Origin: Arthrobacter oryzae
Lineage (GTDB): Bacteria > Actinomycetota > Actinomycetes > Actinomycetales > Micrococcaceae
DNA length: 64,000 nt
Assembly (NCBI RefSeq): GCF_003634095.1
Contig: NZ_RBIR01000001.1
Location: 434,001-498,000 of the forward strand
Reading direction: 5' to 3'
Positions 1-9,219 of this stretch are shown here, in pieces. The translations under genes and the position numbers were made by a program. Below the pieces are notes generated by a model. It had not been told where the DNA came from. It ran no database searches and worked only from the letters and a program-made list of their open reading frames with translations. The stretch's first letter is position 1; each line of letters begins with the position of its first letter.

Positions 1-1228
1 CCTGGAGGAAGTCGACGCCGCGGTCCAGGAACCGTTGCAGGGGCGTGTCGCCGCCAGGCCTTCGCCTCGCCGCCAGCAGCCGGACATCCTTGCCGGTGAG
101 GTCCGGGTTCTGCTCCGAGCCGGACAGGGCGAACTCCTTCAGGGCGATTGTCCTGTTCAGGACAAACCAGGAATGGTCATGCCCCGTCGCCAGGATGTGG
201 CGCAGGGCGCCGAGGGAATCGAAGCCGGGAAACAGGGGAGGGGGGAGCGGGCGACCCGTGGCGTCCAGCCACAGGGCGGACGGTCCCGGCAGGATCCGGA
301 TGCCGTGCCGGGGCCAGACCGGGGCATGGTTGTGGATTCCCTCCGGGTAGTGCCACATCCGGTCGCCGTTGATGAGGCTGCCGCCGGCACGGCTGACGGC
401 CGGCAGGAAGTCCCCGTCCACGGAGGCGGGCACGCCGCTCAACATAGTTTCGGGCGCCGCGGCTTCCGGCCACTGGTCGCGGACCATGGTGTGGTTGCCG
501 CCGATCCCGCCGGTCGTCACCACCACGGCCGCCGCGGCGGCCTCGAAACCGCCGGCCGTGCGCCGGTTGGACGCTTCACCCCGCCCCGCGGTGCTGGCCT
601 CGAGCAGCTCGCCGCGCACCCCGCTCACCCGTCCGGCCGTCTTGATGAGCTCGGTGGCGCGGTGCCGGAAGTGAAAGCTCACGCGACCGGCGGCGACGCC
701 ATCGCGGAGTTTGGCAAGGAAGGGCGCTACCAGTGCAGGTCCCGTGCCCCACGCGACATGGAAGCGCGGGACCGTGTTGCCGTGGCCGTCCGGGCCGTAG
801 CCGCCGCGCTCGGCCCACTGCACCAGGGGGAACAGCCCCACGCCCAGGGAGGTGAGCCAGGCCCGTTTCTCGCCGGAGGCGAAGTTCACGTACGCAGCCG
901 CCCACTCCTTCGCCTGTGCGTCCTCCGGCCGGTCGAATCCGGCGGACGCATGCCAGTCGGCGAAGGCCAACTCCTCGCTGTCCCGCACCCCCAGCCGCCG
1001 CTGTTCGGGGGAGTTGACCAGGAAGAGGCCACCGAAGGACCAGTGGGCCTGGCCGCCGACGGACGCCTCCGGCTCCTGATCCAGCACCGCCACCCGCCGG
1101 CCCGCGGCATAGGCCTGGGCCGCCGCCACGAGGCCGGCCAGTCCCGCGCCGATCACCACGACGTCGGCCTCGATCCGGGGATCCCGGGCCCCGCGTCCGC
1201 CCGTCCCGACACCGTCATTGCTGGTCAT
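1..1228 (-). CDS. FAD-binding dehydrogenase (fumarate reductase/KstD-like), 3' end outside window
   Basis: Predicted flavoprotein oxidoreductase. Reading the minus strand from the ATG at 1228 gives a dinucleotide-binding Rossmann motif at about residues 20-30 (VVVIGAGLAGLVAA), then a strand ending in an acidic residue (VLDQE) and a GGQAHWSFGG stretch, as in FAD-dependent dehydrogenases of the succinate dehydrogenase/3-ketosteroid dehydrogenase superfamily. The frame stays open to base 1, giving about 409 residues; family members are usually about 550 aa, so roughly the last quarter is missing only because the window ends. The gene is divergent from pyrD with about 170 bp between them. The substrate cannot be told from this part. 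Confidence 0.85.
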   Translation of the reverse strand, partial: MTSNDGVGTGGRGARDPRIEADVVVIGAGLAGLVAAAQAYAAGRRVAVLDQEPEASVGGQAHWSFGGLFLVNSPEQRRLGVRDSEELAFADWHASAGFDRPEDAQAKEWAAAYVNFASGEKRAWLTSLGVGLFPLVQWAERGGYGPDGHGNTVPRFHVAWGTGPALVAPFLAKLRDGVAAGRVSFHFRHRATELIKTAGRVSGVRGELLEASTAGRGEASNRRTAGGFEAAAAAVVVTTGGIGGNHTMVRDQWPEAAAPETMLSGVPASVDGDFLPAVSRAGGSLINGDRMWHYPEGIHNHAPVWPRHGIRILPGPSALWLDATGRPLPPPLFPGFDSLGALRHILATGHDHSWFVLNRTIALKEFALSGSEQNPDLTGKDVRLLAARRRPGGDTPLQRFLDRGVDFLQ

Positions 1229-1402
1229 GGCTTCATGCTAACTCGCCCCGGTTCACTTCCGGCGCCGCGCCTGTGGCGCGCGGCGCCGCAGGCACAGCCG
1301 CGGCCGCTGGCGCAGGCACGATTGGCGCCACGCCGGCAGTCACACCACGGCACGCCGAGGGTCCGGTTTGGTCTGGGCGGTTCCAACCGGAAAACTAGAG
1401 CC

Positions 1403-2476
1403 ATGCGCGTATATCCCACAATCTTCCGGCTGGCCTTCTCATGGATGGACGCCGAACGCGCCCACAAGATCGGGTTCCGGGCGATCCGCCTGGCCCACAG
1501 TTGCGGCGCAGGCCGGGTGCTGCAGAAGTTCACCGCCCCGGCGGCCTCGCTGCAGACCCAGGCGTTCGGACTGACCTTCCCCTCGCCGTTCGGCCTCGCG
1601 GCGGGCTTCGACAAGGAAGGCCACGGCATCGAGGCGCTGGCCGAGCTCGGCTTCGGCCACGTGGAAGTCGGTACCATCACCGGTCAGGCCCAGCCCGGCA
1701 ACCCGGCGCCCCGGCTGTTCCGCCTCGTGGAAGACAGGGCGGTCATCAACCGGATGGGCTTCAATAACGATGGCGCCGCGGCGGTGGCCCCGCGCCTGAA
1801 GTCCGCCCGCGCCGCCCTGCAGCGCCAGCACCCCGGCGTGCGGCCCGTGATCGGGGTGAACATCGGCAAGAGCAAAGTGGTGGGACTCGACGATGCGGTC
1901 TCGGATTACCTGATCAGCGCGCGCAGCCTCGCTCCGGCCGCGGACTATCTTGTGGTCAACGTCAGCTCGCCCAACACGCCCGGCCTGCGGCTGCTGCAGG
2001 ACGTGGAGACCCTGCGCCCGCTGCTGACCGCCGTGGGCGAAGAAGCGGATAAAGCCGCTGGCCGCCACGTTCCGCTCCTGGTCAAGATCGCGCCCGACCT
2101 CAGCGATGAGGACATCGACGCCGTCGCACGCCTGGCGCTGGACCTGAAGCTGGACGGCATCATTGCCACCAACACCACCATCGCCCGTACCGGACTGTCC
2201 TCCAGCCCGGACACGGTCGCGGCCTGCGGAGCCGGCGGCCTGTCGGGGGCGCCGCTGAAGCAACGGTCCCTGGAGGTCCTGGCCCGGCTCAGGAACGCCA
2301 CGGCCGGCGCGCTCACTCTCGTCTCGGTGGGCGGCGTCGAAACAGCGCAGGATGTCCAGGCCCGGCTGGACGCCGGCGCCACCCTGGTTCAGGGGTACAC
2401 GGCCTTCCTCTATGAGGGACCGTTCTGGGCCGCCCGCATCAACCGGCTGCTCGCCAAGCACCCCAGCCGGCGCTAG
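1403..2476 (+). CDS. pyrD: Dihydroorotate dehydrogenase (quinone), class 2
   Basis: Oxidises dihydroorotate to orotate in de novo pyrimidine synthesis and passes electrons to quinone at the membrane. The 357-aa product has the class 2 layout: an amphipathic N-terminal segment, [10 protein letters not shown] in the FMN barrel, [10 protein letters not shown] with the Ser that acts as catalytic base in class 2 enzymes, then LVKIAPDL and the phosphate-binding SVGGV near the end. The frame is open far upstream, but the extra N-terminus is a low-complexity shadow of the divergent gene. The ATG at 1403 starts with [12 protein letters not shown], the usual beginning of class 2 PyrD. A strong terminator follows 76 bp after the stop. 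Confidence 0.95.
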   Translation: MRVYPTIFRLAFSWMDAERAHKIGFRAIRLAHSCGAGRVLQKFTAPAASLQTQAFGLTFPSPFGLAAGFDKEGHGIEALAELGFGHVEVGTITGQAQPGNPAPRLFRLVEDRAVINRMGFNNDGAAAVAPRLKSARAALQRQHPGVRPVIGVNIGKSKVVGLDDAVSDYLISARSLAPAADYLVVNVSSPNTPGLRLLQDVETLRPLLTAVGEEADKAAGRHVPLLVKIAPDLSDEDIDAVARLALDLKLDGIIATNTTIARTGLSSSPDTVAACGAGGLSGAPLKQRSLEVLARLRNATAGALTLVSVGGVETAQDVQARLDAGATLVQGYTAFLYEGPFWAARINRLLAKHPSRR

Positions 2477-2552
2477 ATCCCGCACAGCCGGGCCGGCGGG
2501 CGAAGCCTCCGGAACGAGGGCCCCGTCAAAGAAGCCTGCACCGACGCGAACA

Positions 2553-2592
2553 CGGCGAAGCCCCCGGCAGTTAACTGCCGGGGGCTTCGCCG
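2553..2592. terminator. Bidirectional hairpin terminator between pyrD and DUF3043 gene
   Basis: A perfect 18-bp inverted repeat (arms 2553-2570 and 2575-2592) with a TTAA loop lies between two convergent genes. There is no long T tract, which is common for actinobacterial terminators. Confidence 0.85.
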
Positions 2593-2616
2593 TTCAGGAA
2601 TTCTAGAGGTGGACGA

Positions 2617-3216
2617 TCAGGCGGGGAACTGGCCGCGGGCGACCTGCGGCTTGGGCAGGCGCAGGCGGCGGAACTGCAGGGAACGCATGCAGCCGTACCA
2701 GACGGTGCCGCGCTCCACATCGCCGAATTTTTCGCTCAGACGCTTCTTGAGTTTCCGGGAGAGGATGAAGACGTCCACGAAGACGGCCAGGAACATGACC
2801 CAGAAGGCGCCCAAGACGTAGATCATCTGCTGGCTGGAGGCCGGCACAAGCAGGGAGATGACCACAAACAGCAGGGCGCCGAACATAAGGTACTCGCCCA
2901 GGCTGAAGCGGGCATCGACGAAGTCACGGGTGAAACGCTTCTGCGGACCCTTGTCGCGGACCGGCAGGAACTTCTCGTCACCGCTGTCCATGGCCTGCCG
3001 CATCTTGAGCCGCTGCTCCGTGACGGCGGTGCGCTCGGCCGCCTTGGAAGCCTTGCGGTCCTCCGGCACGAGCGGACGCTTGCGGGCCGCCTCCTGGGCG
3101 CTGCGCTTGGGCGTGGGCGCACCCTTGCCGGTCACGGTACCCCGGGCTGCCGCCTCGGCCGCCTGCTGGTCAACTACGTTTTGCGCCGCTGGCGCTTCCT
3201 TTTTACGTCCAAACAC
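2617..3216 (-). CDS. DUF3043 membrane protein
   Basis: Conserved actinobacterial protein of unknown function, 199 aa. The start is the GTG at 3216, giving MFGRKKEAP, the typical beginning of the family; the frame is open further upstream but that part lacks family features. Residues 1-100 are charged and rich in Ala, Lys and Arg. Two hydrophobic segments follow at about 110-130 and 135-155, then a basic tail ending RRLRLPKPQVARGQFPA. It is divergent from the M20 peptidase gene and convergent with pyrD. I know no biochemical role for the family. Confidence 0.85.
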   Translation of the reverse strand: MFGRKKEAPAAQNVVDQQAAEAAARGTVTGKGAPTPKRSAQEAARKRPLVPEDRKASKAAERTAVTEQRLKMRQAMDSGDEKFLPVRDKGPQKRFTRDFVDARFSLGEYLMFGALLFVVISLLVPASSQQMIYVLGAFWVMFLAVFVDVFILSRKLKKRLSEKFGDVERGTVWYGCMRSLQFRRLRLPKPQVARGQFPA

Positions 3217-3322
3217 CCCTAAAGAATACCCCGCAGATACCGGTGCGAGACCCAGCCCACACGGCGTCGGCGCCGTCATGGCGCTGTTTGTCGTGATTGA
3301 GCGCACGGGTAGTGTTTTGGCC

Positions 3323-4753
3323 ATGACTTCTTCAACCGCGGGGAACCCGCAGACCACCATGGATCACGCCGGCACCATCAAGGCCGGCGCCCTCCGCCAG
3401 GCCGTTGCCGAATCGTTCGATCAAACGATTAGCCAGCTGAAGGACCTTGTTGCCATTCCGGGCATTGCGTGGCCCAGCTTCGACCCTGCCCCGCTGAACC
3501 GCAGCGCCGACGCCGTCGCCGGCCTCGTGCGGGCCAGCGGCTTCGACGACGTCCGGATTCTCCGCTGCGACAAGGAGGACGGGACACCGGGCGGGCCCGC
3601 CGTCGTCGCCCGCCGCCCGGCCGCCGAGGGGAAGCCCACCGTGCTGCTCTACGCCCACCACGACGTTCAGCCCACAGGCGATCTAGCCCTGTGGGAAACC
3701 GAGCCGTTCACCGCCGTCGAACGCGACGGGCGGCTTTTTGGCCGCGGTGCCGCGGACGACAAAGCCGGCATCCTCGCCCACATCGCCGCCTACTCAGCAG
3801 TGACGCGTGTGCTCGGGGACGAACTCGGCCTGGGGGTGACGTTCTTCTTCGAGGGTGAGGAGGAGGCCGGCTCGCCGACATTCCGGCAGTTCCTGGAGAC
3901 GCACCGCGAGCTGCTCCGCGCGGACGTGATCGTCGTGGCCGACTCCAGCAACTGGAAGGTCGGCGTTCCCGCCCTCACCACCAGCCTGCGCGGCCTGGTG
4001 GACGGCACCATCGAAGTAAGGGTCCTGGACCACGCGGTGCACTCGGGCATGTTCGGCGGCCCCGTGCTCGACGCGCCAACGCTGCTGGCCCGCCTGATCG
4101 CGACACTCCACGACGACGAGGGCAGCGTAGCGATCGAAGGGCTGGTGGGCCGGGACGACGTCGCCGTGGACCTCACGGAAGAGGAATACCGCGCCGATGC
4201 CTCCGTGCTCGACGGCGTGAAGCTCGCCGGAACCGGGAGCATTGCCTCACGCATGTGGACCAAGCCCGCGCTGTCCATCATCGGCTTTGATGCCCCGGCC
4301 GTGGACGTCGCCTCCAACACCCTGCTTCCGCGCGCCCGGGCCAAGTTCAGCCTGCGCCTGGCCCCGGGGCAGGATCCGGCCGCGGCCATGGACGCCGTCC
4401 GCAGGCACGTGGAGTCCCACGCGCCCTTCGGCGCCCAGGTGGTGTTCACGCCGGGGGAGAGCGGCAACTCCTTCCTGACCGACACCAGCTCCAAGGCTGC
4501 GGCCGCGGCCATGTGGGCTCTCGGTGAGGCCTGGGGCGTGCCGGCCGTGGAAATGGGAATCGGCGGGTCCATTCCGTTCATTGCGGACCTGACCGAGCTC
4601 TACCCGGACGTGCAGATCCTGGTGACCGGAGTCGAGGATCCCGACTCCCGGGCGCACAGCGCGAACGAATCCCTGCACCTTGGCGATTTCCGGAACGCGA
4701 TCGTCGCCGAGGCGCTGCTGCTGGCCCGCCTGAACGAGGAAGGCGCGGCCTAG
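3323..4753 (+). CDS. M20-family zinc metallopeptidase (dipeptidase)
   Basis: Cytoplasmic di-zinc peptidase or dipeptidase of the M20/M25/M40 family, 476 aa. Visible motifs are LLYAHHDVQP (first zinc His and Asp), GRGAADDKAG (bridging Asp), EGEEEAGS (catalytic Glu followed by a metal Glu), the dimerisation domain around 190-320, and HSANESL near the end with the last metal His. The ATG at 3323 is chosen because upstream codons lie in the divergent gene's leader. No signal peptide is visible. The substrate is not deducible; close relatives are annotated as dipeptidases or acetylornithine-deacetylase-like enzymes. Confidence 0.9.
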   Translation: MTSSTAGNPQTTMDHAGTIKAGALRQAVAESFDQTISQLKDLVAIPGIAWPSFDPAPLNRSADAVAGLVRASGFDDVRILRCDKEDGTPGGPAVVARRPAAEGKPTVLLYAHHDVQPTGDLALWETEPFTAVERDGRLFGRGAADDKAGILAHIAAYSAVTRVLGDELGLGVTFFFEGEEEAGSPTFRQFLETHRELLRADVIVVADSSNWKVGVPALTTSLRGLVDGTIEVRVLDHAVHSGMFGGPVLDAPTLLARLIATLHDDEGSVAIEGLVGRDDVAVDLTEEEYRADASVLDGVKLAGTGSIASRMWTKPALSIIGFDAPAVDVASNTLLPRARAKFSLRLAPGQDPAAAMDAVRRHVESHAPFGAQVVFTPGESGNSFLTDTSSKAAAAAMWALGEAWGVPAVEMGIGGSIPFIADLTELYPDVQILVTGVEDPDSRAHSANESLHLGDFRNAIVAEALLLARLNEEGAA

Positions 4754-4925
4754 CTCGTCGCGCCCCGCTCCGTTCCCGGGGAACATCCAGCCGCTTCCGA
4801 CGGTTACGTCAGAAGTTAGAGCTACAGGGCTGCGCGACGTAGCATGTAGCTATAGCCCATACCGTTTAAGTAGGGGCGGGCACCGTGCAAGCGGAGCCGC
4901 CACCACCGTTGCAAGAAGGTAGGCC

Positions 4926-5315
4926 ATGAGCACTACAACTAATGAAAACAGCGCAGGCGCCACGGCCACTGAGGCCAGCGAACTGGCCACGCACGAGGTC
5001 AAGCTGACCGACGTCGCGGCCGGCAAGGTCCGCAGCCTCCTCGAGCAGGAGGGCCGCACCGATCTGCGCCTCCGCGTTGCCGTGCAGCCCGGCGGTTGCT
5101 CAGGTCTGATCTACCAGCTCTACTTCGACGAGCGGCTGCTCGACGGAGACGCTGTGCGCGACTACGACGGGGTCGAAGTGGTCGTCGACAAGATGAGCGT
5201 TCCGTACCTCAGCGGTGCCAGCATCGACTTCGAGGACACCATCTCGAAGCAGGGATTTACGATCGACAATCCGAACGCCGGCGGGTCCTGCGCCTGCGGA
5301 GATTCCTTCCACTAA
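4926..5315 (+). CDS. erpA: Iron-sulfur cluster insertion protein (HesB/IscA/ErpA)
   Basis: A-type carrier that delivers Fe-S clusters to apoproteins, 129 aa. The three cluster-binding cysteines are present: Cys58 in PGGCSGLIYQ and Cys122 and Cys124 in the C-terminal CAC motif. The first 20 residues are a Thr/Ala-rich extension without recognised function. It sits directly upstream of the cytochrome oxidase genes, next to the Rieske/cytochrome locus whose products need cofactors, and is closed off by its own terminator. Confidence 0.93.
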   Translation: MSTTTNENSAGATATEASELATHEVKLTDVAAGKVRSLLEQEGRTDLRLRVAVQPGGCSGLIYQLYFDERLLDGDAVRDYDGVEVVVDKMSVPYLSGASIDFEDTISKQGFTIDNPNAGGSCACGDSFH

Positions 5316-5322
5316 TTCCTTC

Positions 5323-5355
5323 CACTAAGGCCGGGCATATTGCCCGGCCTTAGTG
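5323..5355 (+). terminator. Terminator after erpA
   Basis: A perfect 15-bp inverted repeat with a 3-nt TAT loop starts 7 bp after the erpA stop codon and separates erpA from ctaC. Confidence 0.85.
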
Positions 5356-5521
5356 CCGCCAGGCCTCAACGATCGGGACCCTCAAAAAGCTCCCGACGCA
5401 CGGGGCGGACATGTGGGCGAAAACTCCCGGGGAGCGGTAAGCTCTACACCGAGTAGTAAAACTTTTCGTTTGTCCTGCCCGTAATTCGCGGGACAACAGC
5501 AACAAGTAGGAAGGGCCGTCT

Positions 5522-6394
5522 GTGAGTTCGCAGAACCGAACCGGCAGCCGACGCAAACAGATCACTACGATCACTGGCTTGGCACTAGCCGGCGCGTTGG
5601 CTTTGACTGGATGTTCACCAGAGGTAGAGAAGGGTTGGTTGCCCACCGAGCGTGGCACCACCAGTAATACTGGCCTCATCATGGACCTCTGGGTCAACTC
5701 ATGGATTGCCGCGCTGGTCGTCGGCATCATCACCTGGGGCTTGATGATCTGGTGCATCGTCGCTTACCGTCGCCGCAAGGGCACGGTGGGTTTCCCCCGC
5801 CAGAACAGCTTCAACCTTCCCCTGGAAGTGTTCTACCTGACGGTGCCGCTGTTCATGGTCCTGGTGTTCTTCTACTTCACCGACCGCGACCAGCAGCAGA
5901 TCGATGACCGCTCCAAGCCGGCCGACGTCGTCGTCGACGTCCGCGGCAAGCAGTGGGCATGGGACTTCAACTACAAAAAGGGCGCCGTCGTCACCGAGGA
6001 CCTCCACGAGACCGGTGTCCAGGCCCACCTGACCGGTAACAATGTGGACAAGGAAAAGCTGCCCACGCTCTACCTCCCGGTGAACAAGTCCGTTGACTTC
6101 GAACTCAACTCCCGCGACGTCATCCACTCCTTCTGGGTGCCTGCCTTCCTGCAGAAGCGGGACATGATCCCCGGCAAGACCAACTACATCCGGTTGACTC
6201 CCACCAAGGAGGGAACCTACGACGGCAAGTGCGCCGAACTCTGTGGCGAGTACCACTCCGAAATGCTGTTCCGCGTCAAGGTTGTCTCCGAAACGGAGTT
6301 CCAGGCGCACATGAACCAGCTGCGCCAGGACGGAAACACCGGCCTGCTCGGTGACGAGTACGACCGCAACCCGGTCCCGACCGAAACCAAGTAA
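5522..6394 (+). CDS. ctaC: Cytochrome c oxidase subunit II (aa3 oxidase), lipoprotein
   Basis: Electron-entry subunit of the aa3 oxidase, 290 aa, acting in the membrane with the CuA domain outside. The GTG start at 5522 follows GGAAGG. The N-terminus is a lipoprotein signal with lipobox LTGC (Cys at about residue 31). Two transmembrane helices follow (about 60-85 and 102-122), then a cupredoxin domain with the CuA motif [12 protein letters not shown] at about 237-248. There is no fused cytochrome c domain, as expected where the di-haem subunit QcrC feeds electrons within a bcc:aa3 supercomplex. It is first in an operon with ctaD and ctaF, with a 10-bp gap to ctaD. Confidence 0.95.
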   Translation: MSSQNRTGSRRKQITTITGLALAGALALTGCSPEVEKGWLPTERGTTSNTGLIMDLWVNSWIAALVVGIITWGLMIWCIVAYRRRKGTVGFPRQNSFNLPLEVFYLTVPLFMVLVFFYFTDRDQQQIDDRSKPADVVVDVRGKQWAWDFNYKKGAVVTEDLHETGVQAHLTGNNVDKEKLPTLYLPVNKSVDFELNSRDVIHSFWVPAFLQKRDMIPGKTNYIRLTPTKEGTYDGKCAELCGEYHSEMLFRVKVVSETEFQAHMNQLRQDGNTGLLGDEYDRNPVPTETK

Positions 6395-6404
6395 GGGGAG
6401 CGAC

Positions 6405-8126
6405 GTGGCAACTTACACTCAATCCGCCGGGATCCTCGAGGCTCCCGTAGTACCCAGGTCCAAGGGACGCATCGTCGTCAACTGGATCACCTCGACCGAC
6501 CACAAAACGATCGGGTACATGTACCTGATCGCGTCGTTCATCTTCTTCTGCTTCGGCGGCATCATGGCCCTGCTGATCCGCGCCGAGCTCTTCGAGCCGG
6601 GCATGCAGATCCTGCAGACCAAAGAGCAGTACAACCAGCTCTTCACCATGCACGGCACCGTCATGCTTCTGATGTTCGCGACGCCGCTGTTCGCCGGCTT
6701 CACCAACGTCATCATGCCCCTGCAGATCGGCGCCCCCGACGTCGCGTTCCCGCGACTGAACGCACTGGCCTTCTGGTTCTTCCTCTTCGGCTCCACGATT
6801 GCCGTCTCGGGCTTCATCACCCCGCAGGGCGCCGCATCCTTCGGCTGGTTTGCTTACGCGCCGCTGTCGGACACGACGTTCAGCCCCGGCGTGGGCGGTG
6901 ACCTCTGGGTCTTCGGCCTGGCGCTCTCCGGCTTCGGCACCATCCTCGGCGCCGTCAACTTCATCACCACGATCATCTGCATGCGCGCCCCCGGCATGAC
7001 CATGTGGCGGATGCCGATCTTCACCTGGAACGCCCTCGTGACGTCCATCCTGGTCCTGATGGCCTTCCCGCCGCTGGCCGCCGCGCTGTTTGCCCTCGGT
7101 GCCGACCGCCGCTTCGGGGCCCACATCTTTGACCCCGCCAACGGTGGCGCCGTCCTCTGGCAGCACCTGTTCTGGTTCTTCGGCCACCCTGAGGTGTACA
7201 TCATCGCGCTGCCGTTCTTCGGCATCGTCTCCGAGATCTTCCCGGTCTTCAGCCGCAAGCCGATTTTCGGTTACAAGGGCCTGGTTTACGCGACCATTTC
7301 CATCGCAGCACTGTCCGTGACCGTGTGGGCCCACCACATGTACGTCACCGGCTCGGTCCTGCTGCCGTTCTTCTCCTTCATGACGATGCTGATCGCGGTT
7401 CCGACCGGTGTGAAGTTCTTCAACTGGATCGGCACCATGTGGCGCGGTTCCATCACCTTTGAAACCCCCATGCTGTGGAGCATCGGCTTCCTGGCGACGT
7501 TCCTCTTCGGCGGCCTGACCGGCATCATCCTGGCCTCCCCGCCGCTGGACTTCCACGTCTCGGACTCCTACTTCGTTGTAGCCCACTTCCACTACGTCGT
7601 CTTCGGCACCGTGGTGTTCGCCATGTTCGCCGGCTTCTACTTCTGGTGGCCGAAGTGGACCGGCAAGATGCTCAATGAGCGCCTCGGCAAGATCCACTTC
7701 TGGATGTTGTTCCTCGGTTTCCACGGCACCTTCCTGATCCAGCACTGGCTCGGCGTCGAGGGCATGCCCCGCCGCTACGCCGACTACCTGCCGCAGGACG
7801 GCTTCACCTGGATGAACCAGTTCTCGACCATTTCCTCGTTCGTCCTGGGCGCATCGCTGATCCCGTTCTTCTGGAACGTGTACATCACGTGGCGCAGCAA
7901 CGAACGCGTGGAAGTTGATGACCCGTGGGGCTTCGGCGCCTCGCTTGAGTGGGCCACCTCCTGCCCGCCGCCGCGCCACAACTTCACGTCCCTGCCCCGC
8001 ATCCGCTCCGAACGTCCTGCCCTGGATCTGCACCACCCGGAGCTCGCCCAGTCTTACACCGCGGAATCTCCTGCTCCGGCAGCGGCTGCCCTCGGTAACG
8101 CCGACCAGAAGGACACCGGCAAGTGA
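6405..8126 (+). CDS. ctaD: Cytochrome c oxidase subunit I
   Basis: Catalytic subunit of the aa3 oxidase (haem a, haem a3-CuB), reducing oxygen to water and pumping protons, 573 aa with about 12 membrane helices. The GTG at 6405 follows AAGGGGAG; an upstream in-frame ATG inside ctaC is rejected. Ligand motifs are HGTVMLL (low-spin haem His), FGHPEVY (CuB His and cross-linked Tyr), HHMYVTG (CuB His pair) and [10 protein letters not shown] (haem a3 and haem a His). The C-terminal tail after the last helix is Pro/Ala-rich. Its stop overlaps the ctaF start by 4 bp. Confidence 0.97.
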   Translation: MATYTQSAGILEAPVVPRSKGRIVVNWITSTDHKTIGYMYLIASFIFFCFGGIMALLIRAELFEPGMQILQTKEQYNQLFTMHGTVMLLMFATPLFAGFTNVIMPLQIGAPDVAFPRLNALAFWFFLFGSTIAVSGFITPQGAASFGWFAYAPLSDTTFSPGVGGDLWVFGLALSGFGTILGAVNFITTIICMRAPGMTMWRMPIFTWNALVTSILVLMAFPPLAAALFALGADRRFGAHIFDPANGGAVLWQHLFWFFGHPEVYIIALPFFGIVSEIFPVFSRKPIFGYKGLVYATISIAALSVTVWAHHMYVTGSVLLPFFSFMTMLIAVPTGVKFFNWIGTMWRGSITFETPMLWSIGFLATFLFGGLTGIILASPPLDFHVSDSYFVVAHFHYVVFGTVVFAMFAGFYFWWPKWTGKMLNERLGKIHFWMLFLGFHGTFLIQHWLGVEGMPRRYADYLPQDGFTWMNQFSTISSFVLGASLIPFFWNVYITWRSNERVEVDDPWGFGASLEWATSCPPPRHNFTSLPRIRSERPALDLHHPELAQSYTAESPAPAAAALGNADQKDTGK

Positions 8127-8524
8127 AAATCGAATCTAGAATCTTTGGCCTCGGTGTTTTCTTCTTCGTACCGGTGGCATTCATCTACGGCTACCTGACT
8201 CACTGGAGCGAATGGGTGGGCGCGCTGGCCATCCTGCTGGTTGGTGGCCTCGCCGGCATGATCGGCGCCTACCTCGGCTTCACCGGCCGGCGCGTCGGCA
8301 TGCGCCCCGAGGACCGCAGCGACGCTGAGATCCACGAAGGCGCCGGCGAGCAGGGTCACTTCAGCCCCTGGAGCTGGTGGCCGCTGGTTCTCGGCATGTC
8401 CTGTGCCCTCGGATTCCTCGGCATGGCCGTCGGATTCTGGATTGTCTTCATCGCGGCTGGCCTCGCCATCGTCGCGCTTGTCGGCTGGGTCTACGAGTAC
8501 AGCCGCGGTGACCACGCGCACTAG
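8123..8524 (+). CDS. ctaF: Cytochrome c oxidase subunit IV, actinobacterial type
   Basis: Small accessory subunit of the actinobacterial aa3 oxidase, 133 aa. The hydrophobic segments fall at about 8-25, 32-50 and in a pair at about 87-120, typical of the family's four-helix plan. The GTG start overlaps the ctaD stop (GTGA), implying translational coupling. The operon ends 28 bp downstream at a perfect hairpin. Confidence 0.9.
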   Translation: MKIESRIFGLGVFFFVPVAFIYGYLTHWSEWVGALAILLVGGLAGMIGAYLGFTGRRVGMRPEDRSDAEIHEGAGEQGHFSPWSWWPLVLGMSCALGFLGMAVGFWIVFIAAGLAIVALVGWVYEYSRGDHAH

Positions 8525-8552
8525 CACCACCCGGACAAAGAGTTCATGACGT

Positions 8553-8591
8553 ACGACGGCGGGCCCCACCGATGGTGGGGCCCGCCGTCGT
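8553..8591. terminator. Terminator after ctaCDF, shared with the HPr gene
   Basis: A perfect 18-bp GC-rich stem (arms 8553-8570 and 8574-8591) with a GAT loop lies between the convergent ctaF and HPr genes. Confidence 0.85.
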
Positions 8592-8643
8592 TTGCGTGTG
8601 CGTCGCCCGAGCCCGGGAGCTGCCCGTAGGGCCTGCCGGCCTC

Positions 8644-8937
8644 TCAGGCGGGGGCGGAGGATTCCAAGAGGGTGCGCAGGTCCTCCAGCGCCTTTTGTGC
8701 CTCGGGGAGGCTGCTGCGGCCCGGTATGGCCGCGGCGTCGATTGCCAGTTCCACCTCACAGCCGCATTCAAAGTCCTCCGTCATTACCTCCAGTAGCGAG
8801 CGGGCGTCGACGCCCGGCCTGCCGTCCTTGCTGATGGTTACCGGAAGCCCGGTCGCCGTGACGGCCCGGACGAATACTGCCGCCGGACGGGCGTGCAGGC
8901 CAATGGCGGCCGTGACGATTGCCTTGCAAACTGGCAA
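8644..8937 (-). CDS. ptsH: Phosphocarrier protein HPr
   Basis: General phosphocarrier of the sugar phosphotransferase system, passing phosphate from enzyme I to sugar-specific EIIA. The start is read as TTG at 8937, 5 nt after AAGGGAG; this puts the phosphorylated histidine exactly at residue 15 (GLHARPAA). Ser47 in DARSLLEVM is the counterpart of the regulatory Ser46 of Firmicutes HPr; actinobacteria generally lack strong phosphorylation there. At 97 aa it is slightly longer than the usual 85-90, with the extra residues at the C-terminus. No other PTS gene lies nearby, but a DasR/NagR-like regulator gene is divergent. Confidence 0.9.
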   Translation of the reverse strand: MPVCKAIVTAAIGLHARPAAVFVRAVTATGLPVTISKDGRPGVDARSLLEVMTEDFECGCEVELAIDAAAIPGRSSLPEAQKALEDLRTLLESSAPA

Positions 8938-9130
8938 TGGGACTCCCTTGTGCTGGTGTTGATTCTGCTGGTGCTGCCGGCGAGCGGACGGCTCCGCGCG
9001 GTTAGGGGACTGGTGGCGACCGGCGGCCGAAGCTCCGGGCTCCCTGCGGAGACCGTGACTTCCATGGCCCCGGCCCGGTCCCACCTTCAAGGGTAGCCGT
9101 GGGGGAGGGGAGCGCACGACCGGTAGGGCC

Positions 9131-9146
9131 GGTGGTCTAGACCTCC
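9131..9146. promoter_or_regulatory. dre-like operator (DasR/NagR-type)
   Basis: The perfect 10-bp palindrome GGTCTAGACC (9134-9143) sits in TGGTCTAGACCT, one base from the TGGTCTAGACCA core of the DasR-responsive element of Streptomyces. It lies in the HPr/GntR intergenic region about 70 bp before the GntR start and overlaps the likely -35 region of that promoter, fitting autorepression. It may also act on the HPr gene, whose start is about 190 bp away. Confidence 0.75.
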
Positions 9147-9171
9147 CGGGCGGCGCGCTTATCCTTGAGGT

Positions 9172-9219
9172 ATGAGTGCATTTTCCACGTCGAACCGCCG
9201 TCGAGGGCGTACGCCATGA
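9172..9219 (+). CDS. Possible 15-codon leaderless upstream ORF of the GntR gene
   Basis: A TATCCT -10-like box (9160-9165) is followed by 6 nt and then an ATG at 9172, the spacing seen at predicted leaderless genes elsewhere in this window. The frame codes for MSAFSTSNRRRGRTP and ends with a TGA overlapping the GntR start codon as ATGA. It may couple translation of the regulator to its leader, or simply be chance. No conservation data are available. Confidence 0.35.
   Translation: MSAFSTSNRRRGRTP

Noticed and set aside
35..1402. A long plus-strand frame continuing upstream of pyrD
   Set aside because: It is low-complexity, Arg/Pro/Gly-rich and antisense to the FAD dehydrogenase, whose motifs are clear. 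PyrD homologues start at MRVYPTIF.
6276..8036. A 586-codon frame antisense to ctaD
   Set aside because: It is rich in Glu, Asp, Arg and Gly in the way expected from reading a hydrophobic high-GC gene backward; ctaD has all its ligands.
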